Source: Chelonoidis abingdonii
Taxonomy: Eukaryota > Chordata > Testudines > Testudinidae
Assembly (NCBI RefSeq): GCF_003597395.2
Contig: NC_133773.1
Coordinates: 71,138,782-71,202,781, forward strand
Length of the DNA stretch: 64,000 nucleotides
Reading direction: 5' to 3'
Part shown: positions 23,829-36,576 of the stretch, piece after piece
How positions within the stretch are numbered: position 1 is the first letter of the stretch
Layout: each line of letters opens with the position of its first letter
Position numbers and translations under genes: made by a program
Notes under the pieces: model-generated
Told to the model about the DNA's origin: nothing
Databases searched by the model: none
What the model saw: the letters and a program-made list of their open reading frames with translations, nothing else

Positions 23829-24520
23829 TTCACAGGGTCCATTCACAGCAGGTGGCACCTCCTCCTGGCCGCTCCGGGAATTAGCTCATTCCAGGTCTGG
23901 GACCCCCTTCTGCTACCTGCTGCATAACCTACTGGAGTGCTCTCTGTCAGTCTATGCAACTCTGGGAGATATTTCTTCATGACTTGGTCCTGCAGCTGGT
24001 CACTATGCGTGTTTCCTCCTTCTGGAGCCTCAAAGTCTTTCCTTACCAGCAGTTTTCCCATTCACTGCCCCTATGGTCCCCCTTCCCCAGGAGCTGGTAG
24101 CGGAACCCAGGCCTGCCCTCTACTTTGGGTTCCAGCTCAGAGACCTTTTAATCAGCGCTAAGGTCTTCACACTCCTGGACCTTATTGCCTTTTCCTGAGC
24201 CACTGCCTTACCTTTTGGCTCCCCGCCATTGTCTGGGCTTGCCAGCCTTACAACTCCCTCCTCTCAGGGATTAACTGTAGGCTACTTGCCTCCATAGTCT
24301 CAAACACACCCCCTTCTCCCAGGGAGTGACTGCAGCCTACTCCCAAGCAACTCACAACTGGTACTAATCTCTGGGTTTCACACAGGCCCCTCCTGATTCT
24401 CCAGCTGAGCCTCCTGTCCCTGGCTCCTCCTCCAATTGCAGGCTGGGGAGTTAATTGGCCCAGCAAGCCACTTTAACCCATCCAGGGCTTGGGGTGTGTG
24501 GACACCCCCTCATATCTTGC
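23829..24520 (-). mobile_element. LTR inserted in CR1
   Basis: CR1 text breaks off at 'aatctctcct' and resumes at 'tatatggaagctgttccata'. The insert shares blocks with the solo LTR at 953-1754 ('gggaattagct' and 'acccaggc', 'gccctctact', 'gggt') and with 47342-48049. No clean TG/CA ends or target duplication could be placed, so boundaries are accurate to about 15 bp. Confidence 0.6.
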
Positions 24521-24739
24521 TATATGGAAGCTGTTCCATACGTTCAATCATTTTTGTAGCCCTTCTCTGAACCTTTTCCATTTTTAATAGATTATTTTTT
24601 GAGATGGGGTCACCAGAACTGCACACTGTATTCAAGGTGTGGGCATACCACTGATTTATATAATGGCATTATGATATTTACTGTCTTATTATCTATCCCT
24701 TTCCTAATGGTTCCTGACTTTCTATTAAAAAGGAACAAA

Positions 24740-24969
24740 GAGTTAACTGCTAGAAGAGGGCTTCATCCTCCCTGATTGAACTAACCTCGTTATCTCCGGA
24801 CTGATTCTTGCCTCCATATTTATACCTGCCTCTGGAAATTTCCACTACATGCATCTGACAAAGTGGGTATTCACTCACAAAAGCTTATGCTCCAATACGT
24901 CTGTTAGTCTATAAGGTGCCATAGAACTCTTTCTTGCTTTTTACAGATCCAGACTAACATATCTATCCT
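24740..24969 (+). mobile_element. Penelope-like 3'-end fragment
   Basis: Contains 'gattgaactaacctcgttat', 'ggaaatttccactacatgca', 'ctgttagtctataaggtgcc' and 'cagatccagactaacat', the end region of turtle Penelope-like retroelements as I know it. The CR1 host text resumes at 'aatgactccaagatctc'. No reverse transcriptase or GIY-YIG coding part is included. Confidence 0.7.
24855..24892 (+). ncRNA. Degenerate hammerhead-ribozyme motif
   Basis: The layout is CTGACAA, a stem-loop agtgggt-attc-actcac, AAAA, then gc-ttat-gc and TC. The order and spacing match the small hammerheads of Penelope-like elements, but core bases are mutated (CUGACAA for CUGAUGA and AAAA for GAAA), so it is expected to be inactive. 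Confidence 0.55.
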
Positions 24970-25133
24970 CAATGACTCCAAGATCTCTTTCCAAGATCTG
25001 AGTGCTAATAGCTCATTTAGACCCCATCATTTTGTATGTATAGTTAGGATTATATTTTCCAGTATTCATTGCTTTGAATTTATCAATATTGAATTTCATC
25101 TGCCATTTTGTTGCCCAGTCACCCAGTTTTGAG

Positions 25134-26242
25134 ATTGAAACCTCACACAGAAATAATACAGCAGCTAGTATTTTCATACATGCAGGTATTTTCAACACAT
25201 GAGCAACTGAACTAACAACCAACAACTTTAGGCAAGAAAGTCGAACAATTGGCTAAGCAATTCAATTTGGAACAGTCGCTACTAGGACTTGGTAAAGTAA
25301 ACACACTGTGAAAGTATCATGGAAAGCATTTAACATCTTTGTTCCTATGTTTTTCTAGGTAAATATCTCTTCACATGCTAACTTTCACTGTACAGTATTA
25401 CAAAAGGAAGACTTCCAGATCCTGGTCTAAGTATCCATCATTGTGAACTAGGCAGAACAAAGAATACATAATGCACTAAAATCACAGAATGAATGTTAAT
25501 AAATAATATGCCAGTTCTGTTGTAAGATTATGGAGTCTGTTTATGGAATAATATTTATCATCCTTGGTAAAATGCTCAAATCTGTACAAAGGGAGGATTG
25601 TGGAACTGCAGAGAACATAGCATTTGTGTCTGTAGCTATACACAGCATATACTCATTTGCTCACAGATTATTTATACAGTGTATGGAGCAGGATTTGGAG
25701 TGATTGAAGAGGCTGCCAAACACCATACTCTGCTTTCAGGATATATACGATACCTTTAAAACTGGCGAAAGGCTAATTAATCTTGAACTGTTGGTGGCTG
25801 ATATAAAAGACAATATGTCCTAGCCTGATAGCGCATTGGGGTGGCAGAAAGACAATTAAAAACTGAGCCACAATTTTCTTGACCAGACAGCACAAAGAAA
25901 AGGAATTACTGTATAGGTGTGTGAGAATTTAAATAGCACTTGAAATAAAACTTTAAATTCAATCTCCGCTGTACACACTATAGATAGAGAAGAGCTAAAC
26001 TAGGGATATTTGAACTCATAGCTCATGTTTCATTGTGCAATTTTAACTAGAGGGGAGGGACTTCTACATAATTCCCAGTAATACCACTTTCCAAAACAAA
26101 AATAGTATGTATTTACTTTAACAGAACAATCAAGATGTGTGTACACCACAACAGAGTAACTGTGTTATCTTATTACTGCATAAAGCTTGGGCTTTCTCAC
26201 TACATATTCCTAGTGTTAGTTAATTTTACACCCTGTCTCATG
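25134..26242. other. Intergenic, no gene seen
   Basis: No repeat end, exon or RNA gene recognised. Confidence 0.5.
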
Positions 26243-26310
26243 TGGTAGACAAGAGGTCAGACTAGATGATCCCAATGGTCCCCTGAGGTCTTGGAATCTA
26301 TGTCTATGTC
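26243..26310 (+). mobile_element. CR1 LINE 3'-end fragment
   Basis: 'aggtcagactagatgatccc' followed by 'ggtcttggaatctatgtct' is a sense CR1 3' tail of an older subfamily. Confidence 0.7.
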
Positions 26311-26418
26311 TAAAACTGAATCAAAAGCTTCCTAGAACAGGAACCAGGTTTTTATTTGTTCTGTAAAGTGCCTGGCACAACTTTGGGAGCTATATACAAA
26401 ACAGAACAGCAATAACAA

Positions 26419-26602
26419 TGGCCAAGATTTTCTTAAAGGTGCCTGAAGTTAGGTTCTGAAATCCTGATTTTCAAAAGTGCTGAGCACTCGGGAAGATACT
26501 GGGTGCATTCAGCACTTTAAAAAACCAACTCTCTTATTTATGCACCTAAATATGGACTTCAATGTCTAATTTTAAGCACTCATGTTTTAAAATCTTGGCC
26601 AG
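26419..26602. mobile_element. Palindromic MITE
   Basis: The ends TGGCCAAGATTTTC and GTTTTAAAATCTTGGCCA are inverted repeats with a perfect 13-bp terminal match. Inside are amniote-type words 'gattttcaaaagtgctgagc' and 'cagcacttt'. It has no coding content; the superfamily is unknown. Confidence 0.65.
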
Positions 26603-27628
26603 TATGTCTGCTCATCATACTGATAGGTATCACTGATGGTTCCTCTAAAGAAGTTCTTCCAGAAATTATATCAGTGTTCAGTATGGGAAAAGGAGGGAGG
26701 AGATGGACTGCTGACTTGTTTCTTTAATTTCTTGATATAAAGGATTCAGTTTATTCGATCCTTTTGTGTCTGGTTACTCTGGATTGCATTGTTCCATGTT
26801 ATATATTACATTATTCAGTGTAACCAAACACCAGATGAGACTTAGAACAAGTGTTTTCTCTTTTGCATGTAAAATTGGGTTGTTACCTGCAAGTTAACCT
26901 ACAGGTAAACCATTTCCCTACTATTCCCCATATGGGTAGTTTCAGGTAGCAGATGTCTCATGTAGCTCACACATTTCTAACATCGCATCTAATGGAGCTC
27001 TGCATCCTCGTTTACAGTACCTAAAGTACCTTTTACAATGTGTTGTTTAAGGATATCTGCATTTCAAAAGAACAATAAACTCAAATGCACAGTTTATTCA
27101 TATGCTAGGTGAAAAAAGCAAAAACAAATATTTTATATTTGTTACAAGTATAATATTTTACAAGTTTGTCATTGTTATTGAAGATACTATACCAAAGCGA
27201 CATCATGCCCCTGCCCCCATTTTGGTTTCAGTTGCTCAGCATGAAAGTCTAAATGCAAGAATACATGCTACTAACAAAGAGGAAAATCTTTTATTTATTA
27301 TTCATCAATCTCCAGAGCTGCAGTGCCACTCAGAGTTAATATACTTCTCCTACACGTTATTTAAGACTTTCCTGTTCAAATGATATAGCTGAAGCAAACG
27401 CTAAATAATTTTCAACACACATCACTACTGCTGCAAAAATAACAGTTAGCTAGACCATTTTCTTTTGCGCCAGATGCTTGTTTTTATTCATATTGGTGCT
27501 TAGGGCTACAGGAAATGTTTTGACAGCTAGTACTTCAAACAGGTGGACAAAAAACAAGAGCTTGATTTTGGAAATGTCAATTTAGGATTTATTAGTGCTC
27601 CTCAGCTCGGTATTGAAATGAAATAAGT

Positions 27629-27821
27629 ATCAGAGGGGTAGCTGTGTTAGTCTGGATCTGTAAAAAGTGACAAAGAGTCCTGTGGCACCTTATAGACTAA
27701 CATGTATTGGAGCATAAGCTTTCGGGGGTGAATACCCACTTCATCAGAAGCATTCACCCCCCGAAAGCTTATACTTCAATACATCTGTTAGTCTATAAGG
27801 TGCCACAGGACTCTTTGTCGA
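27629..27821. mobile_element. Two Penelope-like ends in inverted orientation
   Basis: The left part (27629-27751) is a Penelope-like end on the minus strand, from 'tcagaggggtagctgtgtta' to 'cttcatcagaagc'. The right part (27752-27819) is a second, shorter copy on the plus strand ending 'ggactctttgtc'. The arms 27669-27733 and 27752-27819 are inverted repeats with about two mismatches and two small indels around an 18-nt loop, so one strand can form a hairpin of about 65 bp. Confidence 0.85.
27710..27747 (-). ncRNA. Hammerhead-ribozyme core in a Penelope-like end
   Basis: The minus strand reads CTGATGA, then agtgggt-attc-accccc as stem II with one mismatch, then GAAA, a 2-bp stem III gc-ttat-gc, and TC at the expected cleavage position. 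All core bases of a hammerhead are present. Small hammerheads with a very short stem III are known in Penelope-like elements and can act as dimers. Activity here is inferred, not shown, and the inverted neighbour could compete for folding. Confidence 0.65.
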
Positions 27822-28199
27822 AATAAAATAAAAATCACTCTTTTTCATTACTATTATCCTCTTTAAATTGTTTATCTTTAGTTTCTTAGTTTTTCAGCCA
27901 TTTAACTTACTCTGGAGAACAGAAATACCTTGGGAGTGTCTACACCTTGTAATGAAGACCCCAACACAGAGCTTTGAGCGAAGCAACCCTCTGAACCCCT
28001 CACTAGCTTATAGAATCAGTTTAATTTGCTTTGTATTCTGAAGCAGAACCACATAATAATTTGCTTATAGAGCCTTTCTTCAAAATCGGGTATGCTTATA
28101 ACATTGCGGCTGGTACACATATCTACCCACATCCTCTGCTGAATGGAAATAGAACTCCTCTAGTGTGTGGAGATAGCATGTCTAGTAGTCTAGAACACT

Positions 28200-28345
28200 A
28201 GTCAGCATTCCTACATTCTATTTCCAGTTCTGTAATTGATTTATGTCATTTGGGTGAGTTACACTTTCCTCAGTTTCCCTAATTTTAAATTGGGGATAAT
28301 ACTTAACTCCCAACAGTAGTGTGAGACTTGATTAACTACTATTTG
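28200..28345 (-). mobile_element. MIR-type SINE
   Basis: The antisense MIR text 'cctcagtttccctaatttta' is followed by 'ttggggataatacttaac'. Boundaries are approximate and the copy is old. Confidence 0.6.
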
Positions 28346-29740
28346 TAACTGACTTTGCAATTGTTGAATAGAGTGTGCCATATAACAGGGTAGAGCATCT
28401 GAGATTAATTTGCTCTGAGGTTGACTTGCAGATAGGATATAACCCCTGACCCAGTACTGATGATAAGATTTCTCAACAACCTTTGTTGATAATGGAACCA
28501 ACATGTCATATCTACAGGAGAAAGCCTGTGACAGAGTTAAGTCTTATGGAATATTACCTCTGAATTTTCAGACAGGCCTAAAAATTAGAGAAGCAAAGTC
28601 ACACCAAAAAGACCTTTGTTTTAACAACTGAACTTTGTTGATATGTTCCACGACACCTCAGCATTGCTTTGTGTATGAGCTAAACATGTTTACTATAAGT
28701 TGGGCTATTGGCAAACTATAGAAAGCACATCTGTATATAGCATGAGCACTTTATTATGTGCTGAGGAAGCATAAACCCAGAATAACCGTGAAAAAAGAGG
28801 TAAGAAGTTCATTGTTTTCTTCTTGTTGATCTTGGGTTTTTTCCTCTGCAGCTGTCCTTTTTAAAATTTTCCATTCCAAGTTAGATATCTAAGGGATATA
28901 AAACCCCAGGCAATTTCTGGGGTTTAATGTTGGCCCTCAATTTGATCTTTCCCTGCTCCTCTGATATCACTTCTCCTCTCTGTGCCACCAGGAGACATGT
29001 GTGTGGAGAATTACAATCAAAAGTTTAACTGATGAGCTGGAGCTATGACATAGATTAAAAACATCTTTGTAACATCATAGTATAATGATTAAAATAATTA
29101 AAGAAATTTAATCATAATTAATTTTATTTAAAGAACATTAATAATTTATTTTATCTTCCTTCTGGTAACATTGAGTTTATTCAAAACTGAACAAGTGACA
29201 AATCCTTTTTATCACATTTGTCTAGCATTGATATGACAAATCTACTATTTTTTTTTTAAATAGTCAGGCAGTGGGAAGAGGCAGTCGGGAGTGTCTGAGA
29301 GGAGGAGTGACAGTACAGTGAGAGGCTGGTACTTATTCTGTGGCATCTTGGACACAGAAGAGATCTGAGCACTGTGAGGGATCTTTGGAGGTAGGGGTAG
29401 GAGGAGGATGCAGGTGAGGAACTAGTGATGAGTTTCATATAGAGGCCAATTTATACTTAAATGTACAGTGCCCAATGATCTAATAAGGTGAAATATTGCA
29501 GGAAACAATCACTCTTGAAATCCACTACATGTCACCTGGTTAGTGTGTGTGACTATGTTCTTTTCACCTTTATTCTCATCATCTCTCCTTTTACACCTCA
29601 AACTGGTTATTACACCTAGTTGTTTAGTCTTGTCGTAATTTATATTGTAAGGTCTTCAGTACAAGGACCATCTTTTAATATATTTACTGGACACTGCTGT
29701 AATTCAAATAATATTAATAAAAATTTGCAAAAGTGGTCTA

Positions 29741-29890
29741 TGATTTTTGAGTGCCCAATTTGAGATGGCCTGGGACTTATTTTCTGAGATTCTGAGCATC
29801 TGGAACTCTAAGAGAAGTTAATGGGAGCTGTAGGGAGTCAGCACCTTTTCTAACCAAGCTTAGGTGTCTCAAATTGGGCAACCAAAATCA
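29741..29890. mobile_element. Palindromic MITE
   Basis: The left end TGATTTTTGAGTGCCCAATT and the right end TTGGGCAACCAAAATCA form inverted repeats of about 25 bp. The 150-bp element has no coding content and belongs to a well-dispersed amniote type with 'gcccaatttgaga' arms. Confidence 0.65.
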
Positions 29891-30733
29891 GAGGCCATGT
29901 CCAAAAAATGTTCTATAGACATGATAGTCTTAAGTATATTCATTGAGCCCACAAATACAGGCTTACACATGAAAGGGGTGGAAGCTGGTGCTCCTTTGAA
30001 AACAGTTTGTTACTAGTTTTTAAATAGAGCAGATTTAACTCCAGAGGGATAGCCTGGCTTTGCTCTACATGATTTCTACAGTAAACATTGCATAAGAAAA
30101 AGTAATAAGAAGGAATATGAGAGAAGGAAAGAGAGCGATGAGAACAAGAAAAAGTTGACAGCTAAGTGACTGTGATAGGTTGACTGCTACCTGGGGATTT
30201 TGACTTAATCTATCCTGGGGATTGGCTGGACTGGAAGTAGTTCTTTACCCATTACAGGATCACTAAGCAGCTGCATGAGGAGAGCAGAGAAAGTACAGGT
30301 ACACTCCCTTATATGCACTATGGAAGCCAGTGGAGCACATATTTAAAACCTCCTCATATGAAAGTGAACAGCATAAAAACAATCATAAAATAGTAATGGA
30401 GGAACTCGATGAAAATTTCATCCTCACACAGAACCTCATCCATCAGAGAGCTTGTTTTCAATCAGTGGAACCAAAATCCCAGGAAAACAATAGAAGCATT
30501 TACAAGGAATTTTTATGAATTAACAAGACAGTTCCGAATTTGGAAAAAGTAAACAGGAACACACCAGGGGCATGTTCGTCACTAGGTTCTCACAAATAGT
30601 CCCTCCAAAACTGCAGCTAAAATCTGACTTGACTTTGGAGGAAGAAACAAACAAACAGAGTAAACTAAATAATATATGCAATTATATCACACCTCTATTT
30701 ATCATAGTGCAGTGTGGCATAAGAACAATCTTA

Positions 30734-30804
30734 GGGCCTAAGCCAAAGCCCACTGATATCTATTGGAGTGTTCCATTTACTACAGTGGGCTTTGGACTGA
30801 GCCC
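30734..30804. mobile_element. Short palindromic MITE
   Basis: The arms gggcctaagccaaagcccac and gtgggctttggactgagccc are inverted repeats around a 27-bp centre. It is a typical short amniote MITE. Confidence 0.65.
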
Positions 30805-33800
30805 TTCTCACCCAAGGATGCACTTTGCAAATATTAACTAACACACAGATAGCAATTTCCTGATGTTGAAGTGTTGTTATGCTCATTTTACAGCTAAGGA
30901 AACCAGGGTAACAGCAAGAGTTGTGTTAAAATGTTCCAAACTAAGCTGTTGTTCTAATTCCCTGATTTATCCTCTTCCTTGCTATCTATAAAGAGCTTGA
31001 GCTGTATCAGATCAGAAGGCTAGATTTTATCAAAGTTGTACAGTCTTGAGACTGAGGGTTCTTTTTTTTCATTGGAATCTTCTGAAATGTTCTTTGGGCC
31101 AGGTTTAGAGACAGCCTTAGTTTTGGAATGTACAAATTACAGGCATGTATAATTGTGTGAGCAGTTTTGCAAATCAGGAACTTGAGTTGATATGACCTAA
31201 ACTGTAGGCTCAAAGTTGGGACCACAAGTTTGGGCCCACAAAGATAAAGGCCTAGTTAAGACTGGATTAATCAACCCTTTATATAATCTTTAGAGTAATT
31301 TTGAAATTCATTAAGTTTTACACACTATTTAAGTTCCATTTGGGCCTTAAGTGGGGCTCAAGTGGTGCATAGGTCTGGCGCCGATCCTCAGCACAAGGCT
31401 GAATTTCACTGTTGAAAATATTTGTGTCATCTGGACCAGACTGCAGTTCCTGTTGCAGCACAGGGCTGCTGCAATGAATTTCTAAAGCCTTCTTAACTAA
31501 AATGGGGAGGATGAGTCCGGTGTACAGGTGATCCTCCAGAAACATAGAACCATCATAGGGTATCCACCATGACTTTCCTCCAAACACACCCCTTTTCCTT
31601 GCTACGCTGGCAGCAGGGAGAAAAGGGGTTGTGCCTGGGTCACACTGATCCCTGGCTGTGTTTTTGGCCTTAATGGGCCTCTTACAACCAGCCTAAATTC
31701 AAATGGCTTGAAAGGGTACCACATGGGCTCCCACCTTCCAGAAAGGTACAAACCTCCCTGAATTGCACTCTGACCACTTTATCTGTAGCAAGGATCGTTA
31801 TGTCTCACCATAATAAGCCATTCCCTAGGTCTGGCAGATCCTGCGGTAAAGCTGTAATCCAGTTTTTGTGACATAATCTGTTGCAACACTATGTCTTTGA
31901 GATTGCAAAGTCAGTATTAAGACATTAGTACAGGACAAAAAGTGGAAAATTGTTCAGTTTATTTAAACTCAAAGCATATCTGATAATCAACAAACGCAGT
32001 ATGGTATATTGTAACAATAAATCTTGCATGGTGACAGGTTTCAGAGTGGTAGCCGTGTTAGTCTATATCAGCAAAAACAACGATGAGTCCTTGTGGCACT
32101 GTAGAGACTAACAAATTTATTTGGGCTTTTAAAGTGCTTTACAAATGTTGTGTGAGAAATTATACTCTACCTCCTGCTCAGGGCAGTACCTTGAGAGTAG
32201 AAGAACTGTGCCTCAGGAACACTCCCAGAGCATAAGAAGGTTGTGCACCTCCTCAAAAAGATTATCTGCCACTGGAAGCGAAGGAGGACACTCAATAAGA
32301 TAACCATAGGAAAATGTAGAGTGGAGGTCATAAGCAAGGAGTCAGAGATTGGTCAGTGAGTCACTGAAGGGTAAGAGATAAAGAACTACGAGATTTATTG
32401 GAACCAATGCAGGGATAAGTCAGCCTTCCACAGAGCCAACATCTGCATCTGACTGAAGGATGCACAGACGGAGAGGCTGCAGATACTTTATGTTAGACCA
32501 GGCTCTATGTTTCTCCTGCATTTGCCATGTGCTATTCATTCAGTATATCTATTTTATCAAAATCAGTCCAGTTTGGTCAATGCACACAAATTCCTCACTG
32601 TGTTGTGCATCATTGTGTAAAAATATTTTTAAAAATTAAACATCCTACAAGAAATACATTTTGGAATACATGGAAAACTGGAACCTCATAGGTAATAGAT
32701 TTGAATAAGAATATTGTTTTCTTTGATTAAGAACATCCAGTCTTCCACAGAATGAACTGAAACTTTAATGACCAAAAAGAAACAGACCACATCTTTCATG
32801 TGTTTCATTGCTCTGCTTTTCTCTGAACAGCAGAAGATATAAATATTATGGTTAGCCATAGGGCTCCCTTCAAAAATGCTTGTCTGTATCAGCTCATATT
32901 GTGAAAAAAGTGTCAGTAACTATGTTAAACCACTGCAGGCTGAAACTGAAAAATGGCATAATAATATTCCAACCATTGCGTGCAAGATCAAAGCTGTTAA
33001 GAGTGGGTGACAGGTGGCATAAACGTCCCCAGGCACTGACTCACTAGAGGCATAACAGCACTCAGTATAACTATAATAAAACTAATCTCAATAAAGACAC
33101 TGTGAAAAGCTGCAAGTAGCCTGTTATATCTTTGACCCCATAGTCTCTCACTGATAAATCATCTGGCAGCCCTGCCAGAAGAAAAGTGTAATTGTATTTT
33201 ATGTCCACTTACATGGCTAAAAATTGCCAGTGTCATACTATTTTTGATATATTTTAATGAAATTATCAATTATAATAATTCACAATAAAAATCAACACCA
33301 CAATACAAACCTATGATAAATGTTGTCTCCAAAGGAACTACACCAGCTGAGGATCTGGCTCATTATCTGTCATATAAATCAGTAATTTAGCCATTGGCTT
33401 CTCCTTGCAAACCTTTATTCATGATAATAAGGTTATATTGACTGAACAAGTATGGGTTTGCATATACGCACAGAAATTTTCTATTTGACAATGTAATGTG
33501 TAACACTAAAATCATATTGATTCATGGTCGGTTTTAATTTAGGACCTCTCCCCCCCCCCACAAAAAAGGATCATTACCTAACATTGTAACAAAAGGAAAC
33601 ACTACCTTTCCCCTAGCCTTTGCTAAGCGATTTTCTTGGGGTTTCTTTGTTACGTATAATAATATTTAAAAAGGGCTTCTATCCTAGCAGACTGTATTCA
33701 GTTTTGGGCAATGAGAATAGTATGTTACATTATATAAAGTAGATTGATATTATTAATTAGTGTGTCCAGCAGGAGAACATTTATTCTGGAAAGAGATAAA

Positions 33801-34732
33801 ATCACAATACAAATAAATAGAAAAAAACTTCATACATTTTGCCTCATCTGCACTGTACAAACAGATTAATTATTGACTATTTGGGATAGGGAGAAAGCTA
33901 TCCTGGTTTTTTTTCTCCACAGTATACACTATTTCATATGTGCTGTGATAACAAAAAACCCAACCAATGAAACAAAAAAGAAGCTTAGAATGTACAAGAA
34001 CACAAAATCCAGAAAGAGAAAAACAAGACCAAAAGAATGAAACAGAATTTAAATAAAGATGTTTGGGCCCTTAACCTGTAAAGAAATTATGCTGCAATTT
34101 TTCTTATGAATGTAACCTCATATTTATTACTTCAGAGAGAAGCAGGAACACTAGTCAATTTACACGAAAAGCCCTGGTACAACATTAGCTTAGAGGCTGA
34201 ACTGGCAGTTGATTTGAGTATTATAGTAGCAGCAGACCTGCAGAGGAGAAAAGTGCTCCTCCAGCAGCCTGCATGAGAATCAGAATGACAATTCAATTAC
34301 AGTCTGGTTTCTAAGAAAAATCTGTAAGCAGAACTGCAGAGGAGGGTGTTGCATTCCACAGGTTTGCGTGGAAGGAAGGGCACTTACACCCAAATTGAAA
34401 GGTTAAAATCCTAGTACAGTACTTCATGTGAGGGTGAAAGCTATCACATAGATTAATTGTCATTTGCAGATAGACAATTTTGTTTATTTTTAAAACCACC
34501 TTTTAATATAGTTTTAATTTTAGAAATGATACATAGTATCACCCTAGTAATTGATGATCCATTGGGTTTAGTGCTTCCTGCACAAGTGAAGATCATGGGC
34601 TAGATCGTGGTTTTGCACTGTGATGTAGCATAGTTTGGCTTAGAGTTGGCTTAACCAGAAGCAGGAGGATTGTCCTAGTTTAAGTGTGATTCCTCACCTG
34701 GCTCACAACAACAGGTGTGGGAGCTCTTATGC
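30805..34732. other. Intergenic, no gene seen
   Basis: It contains one Penelope-like fragment (listed). A moderately GC-rich stretch at 31330-31800 may be an unlisted repeat but I could not place its ends. No exon was recognised. Confidence 0.5.
32037..32129 (-). mobile_element. Penelope-like terminal fragment
   Basis: 'tcagagtggtagccgtgtta', 'cagcaaaaacaacgatgagt' and 'agactaacaaatttatttgg' are the end of the second common turtle Penelope-like subfamily. It breaks off just before the position where the hammerhead core would start. Confidence 0.75.
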
Positions 34733-34811
34733 CTAGAGCCCTGCGCGGATACAAAGGTGTATCTGCATCCGATCTGCAGTCCATAAAAATTGTCTGTGGA
34801 TATCCGCACCC
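34733..34811. mobile_element. hAT-like terminal fragment
   Basis: 'tagagccctgcgcggatac' with repeated 'tatctgcatccgatctgc' and 'ggatatccgcac' resembles the end of a turtle hAT family whose terminus is CAGGGCTCTA in the opposite orientation. Only one end is present. Confidence 0.45.
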
Positions 34812-35925
34812 ATGACACTAGCATTGCTAATGTAAGCATTTGGCCCAGAAATTTTTGGAAAACAAAATATGTACAAACATTTGAAGAAAAGCAGCTCATA
34901 TATTACAGAAATTGTTCAGGAAAAGTTTGTGTATGTAAAGATTATCCCTGTAATGCTGGCGAAGTGTGCAGAAGCATGGCTTACCTGCGTGGATCATGTT
35001 TCTCAAGGGCAAATTTAACGTCATCTGATTTCCAAAAATCTTCTCCAAATGAATTACTATCATTTCCTGTATTCTGATAGATTTGATTCTTTCTCTCTCC
35101 TTTTTTTTCATCCTTTTGTGTTACACATCTACCTATATCAAATGCCTGCTTGAAATGGTTATTGTATTATTTTCAGGCAGTCTAGAAAGAAGAGAAACAG
35201 TGCAGGCTCTTTCTATGTAACCAACAAGAACATTGTGGTGTGTGAGGCATAAGAAAGTGTCAATGACCAGAGCTCTAAAGCGTTGGATTGACAATATCTG
35301 TTGCAACTTGTTTAAATTAATAAAGATTCTTGTTGGGGCTTCATAACAATTATTTTATAACTCTTCTTTAATTTAACCTATTGCTGAAAACTGAAACCTG
35401 TAACTGAATAATATTCTAAACTCTAAATTCTCCAACTATGCTTTCAAATACATTTTTCCTAAGTAGACATGTAAAACATACAGAATATTAATATGAACAT
35501 TTGCCTATTCTAAGTTGCCTGACTCAAAAATTAGGGCAAGATCTTCAGCTGGAGTAAACCATCACAGCCTCATTGAAGTCAATAAATGGAGTTATGATGA
35601 TTAGCACCAGGAGAGGATCTGGTGCTTGAAGCACTATTACCCCAGCAATTCAAATATAAGGACCGTACACCTCCAGTACTACTAGCTAGTGCTTATATTG
35701 TTAATAAGTTATGGTCCAACAATGTGTTGATGATACAGAGAAACAGAGGAAAACATGATCTGTGGCCATGTCGCCACACAAAGCAGTACGAATACAAATT
35801 ACCCTAGATAACCAGAGGAAGGTTATCATAGCCCTGCAGTTTTTGTTTTTGTCTTTTATTATTAATTGGGCATATAACAGCATTCATAGCTTATGTAGGT
35901 TCACAATGGCAGGCTTGGTGGAAGG

Positions 35926-36112
35926 CAGGGCTGGCAGTATGGAGTAGCAAGCAGGGCAACTGTCTAGGGCCCCATACCACAGGGCGCATGGCAGGGTTTG
36001 GGCTTCAGCTTCAGGCTTCAGAAATTCAGTGTGTGACTAGGTTAAGGAGGCAGGGTGGGGGTCCACTCCTCATTCTCTGCCTTGGGCCCCAGCAAGTCTA
36101 ATGCCAGCCCTG
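35926..36112. mobile_element. Non-autonomous hAT element
   Basis: Perfect terminal inverted repeats CAGGGCTGGCA and TGCCAGCCCTG bound 187 bp. Flanks gtggaagg and gggaaaag agree at five of eight positions, consistent with a decayed 8-bp target duplication. There is no coding content. Confidence 0.75.
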
Positions 36113-36576
36113 GGGAAAAGAGTGCCTTTTAAGGAGGCATTTGAGCAAAGAGTGACAGGTGAGCATTCACATTAGAGTTAGGAGGGATGCCAAGAGTTAG
36201 GGGCAACATGAAAGAGGGAATGAAGATGACCCAAAATCATGGGATGAACTATTAAGAAAGACAGAGAGAACAGAATGAAAACCTATTGAGGCTGGAAGAG
36301 TCTACTTGCTTGGACCAATTTTCAACTCGATAGCACTGGGTAACCATTCATGATGCTATAAAAAATAGTTCTGACTACATTTTAAAAGCCTGGAAACAAC
36401 AAAGTTCTGTGGGGTTGGTTCACAATTTGTTTCCTCTCTTGCCAAAGACAGCTCAGGTATTCCAGATTAAATTTCTTATGTCTTGTTTGCTTTCTGGTTT
36501 AATTTTTAATGAATGACTATTACATTCGTTTCTGTAGCCATTGTTTAACAGAGCTTGGGCATTTCAGTTGTTCCAT

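Larger units (their letters stand above)
23301..25133 (-). pseudogene. CR1 LINE remnant with two later insertions
   Basis: Minus-strand CR1 of the 'gaacataagaac...actgggtcagacc' type. It spans the 3' end (23301) to part of the reverse transcriptase (25133). On the minus strand near 25020-25130 it encodes KLGDWATKWQMKFN, DKFKAMNTGK and NPNYTYKMMGS, typical of CR1 RT. An LTR lies at 23829-24520 and a Penelope-like fragment at 24740-24969; CR1 text resumes after each. The nest orders the insertions in time: CR1 first. Confidence 0.85.
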
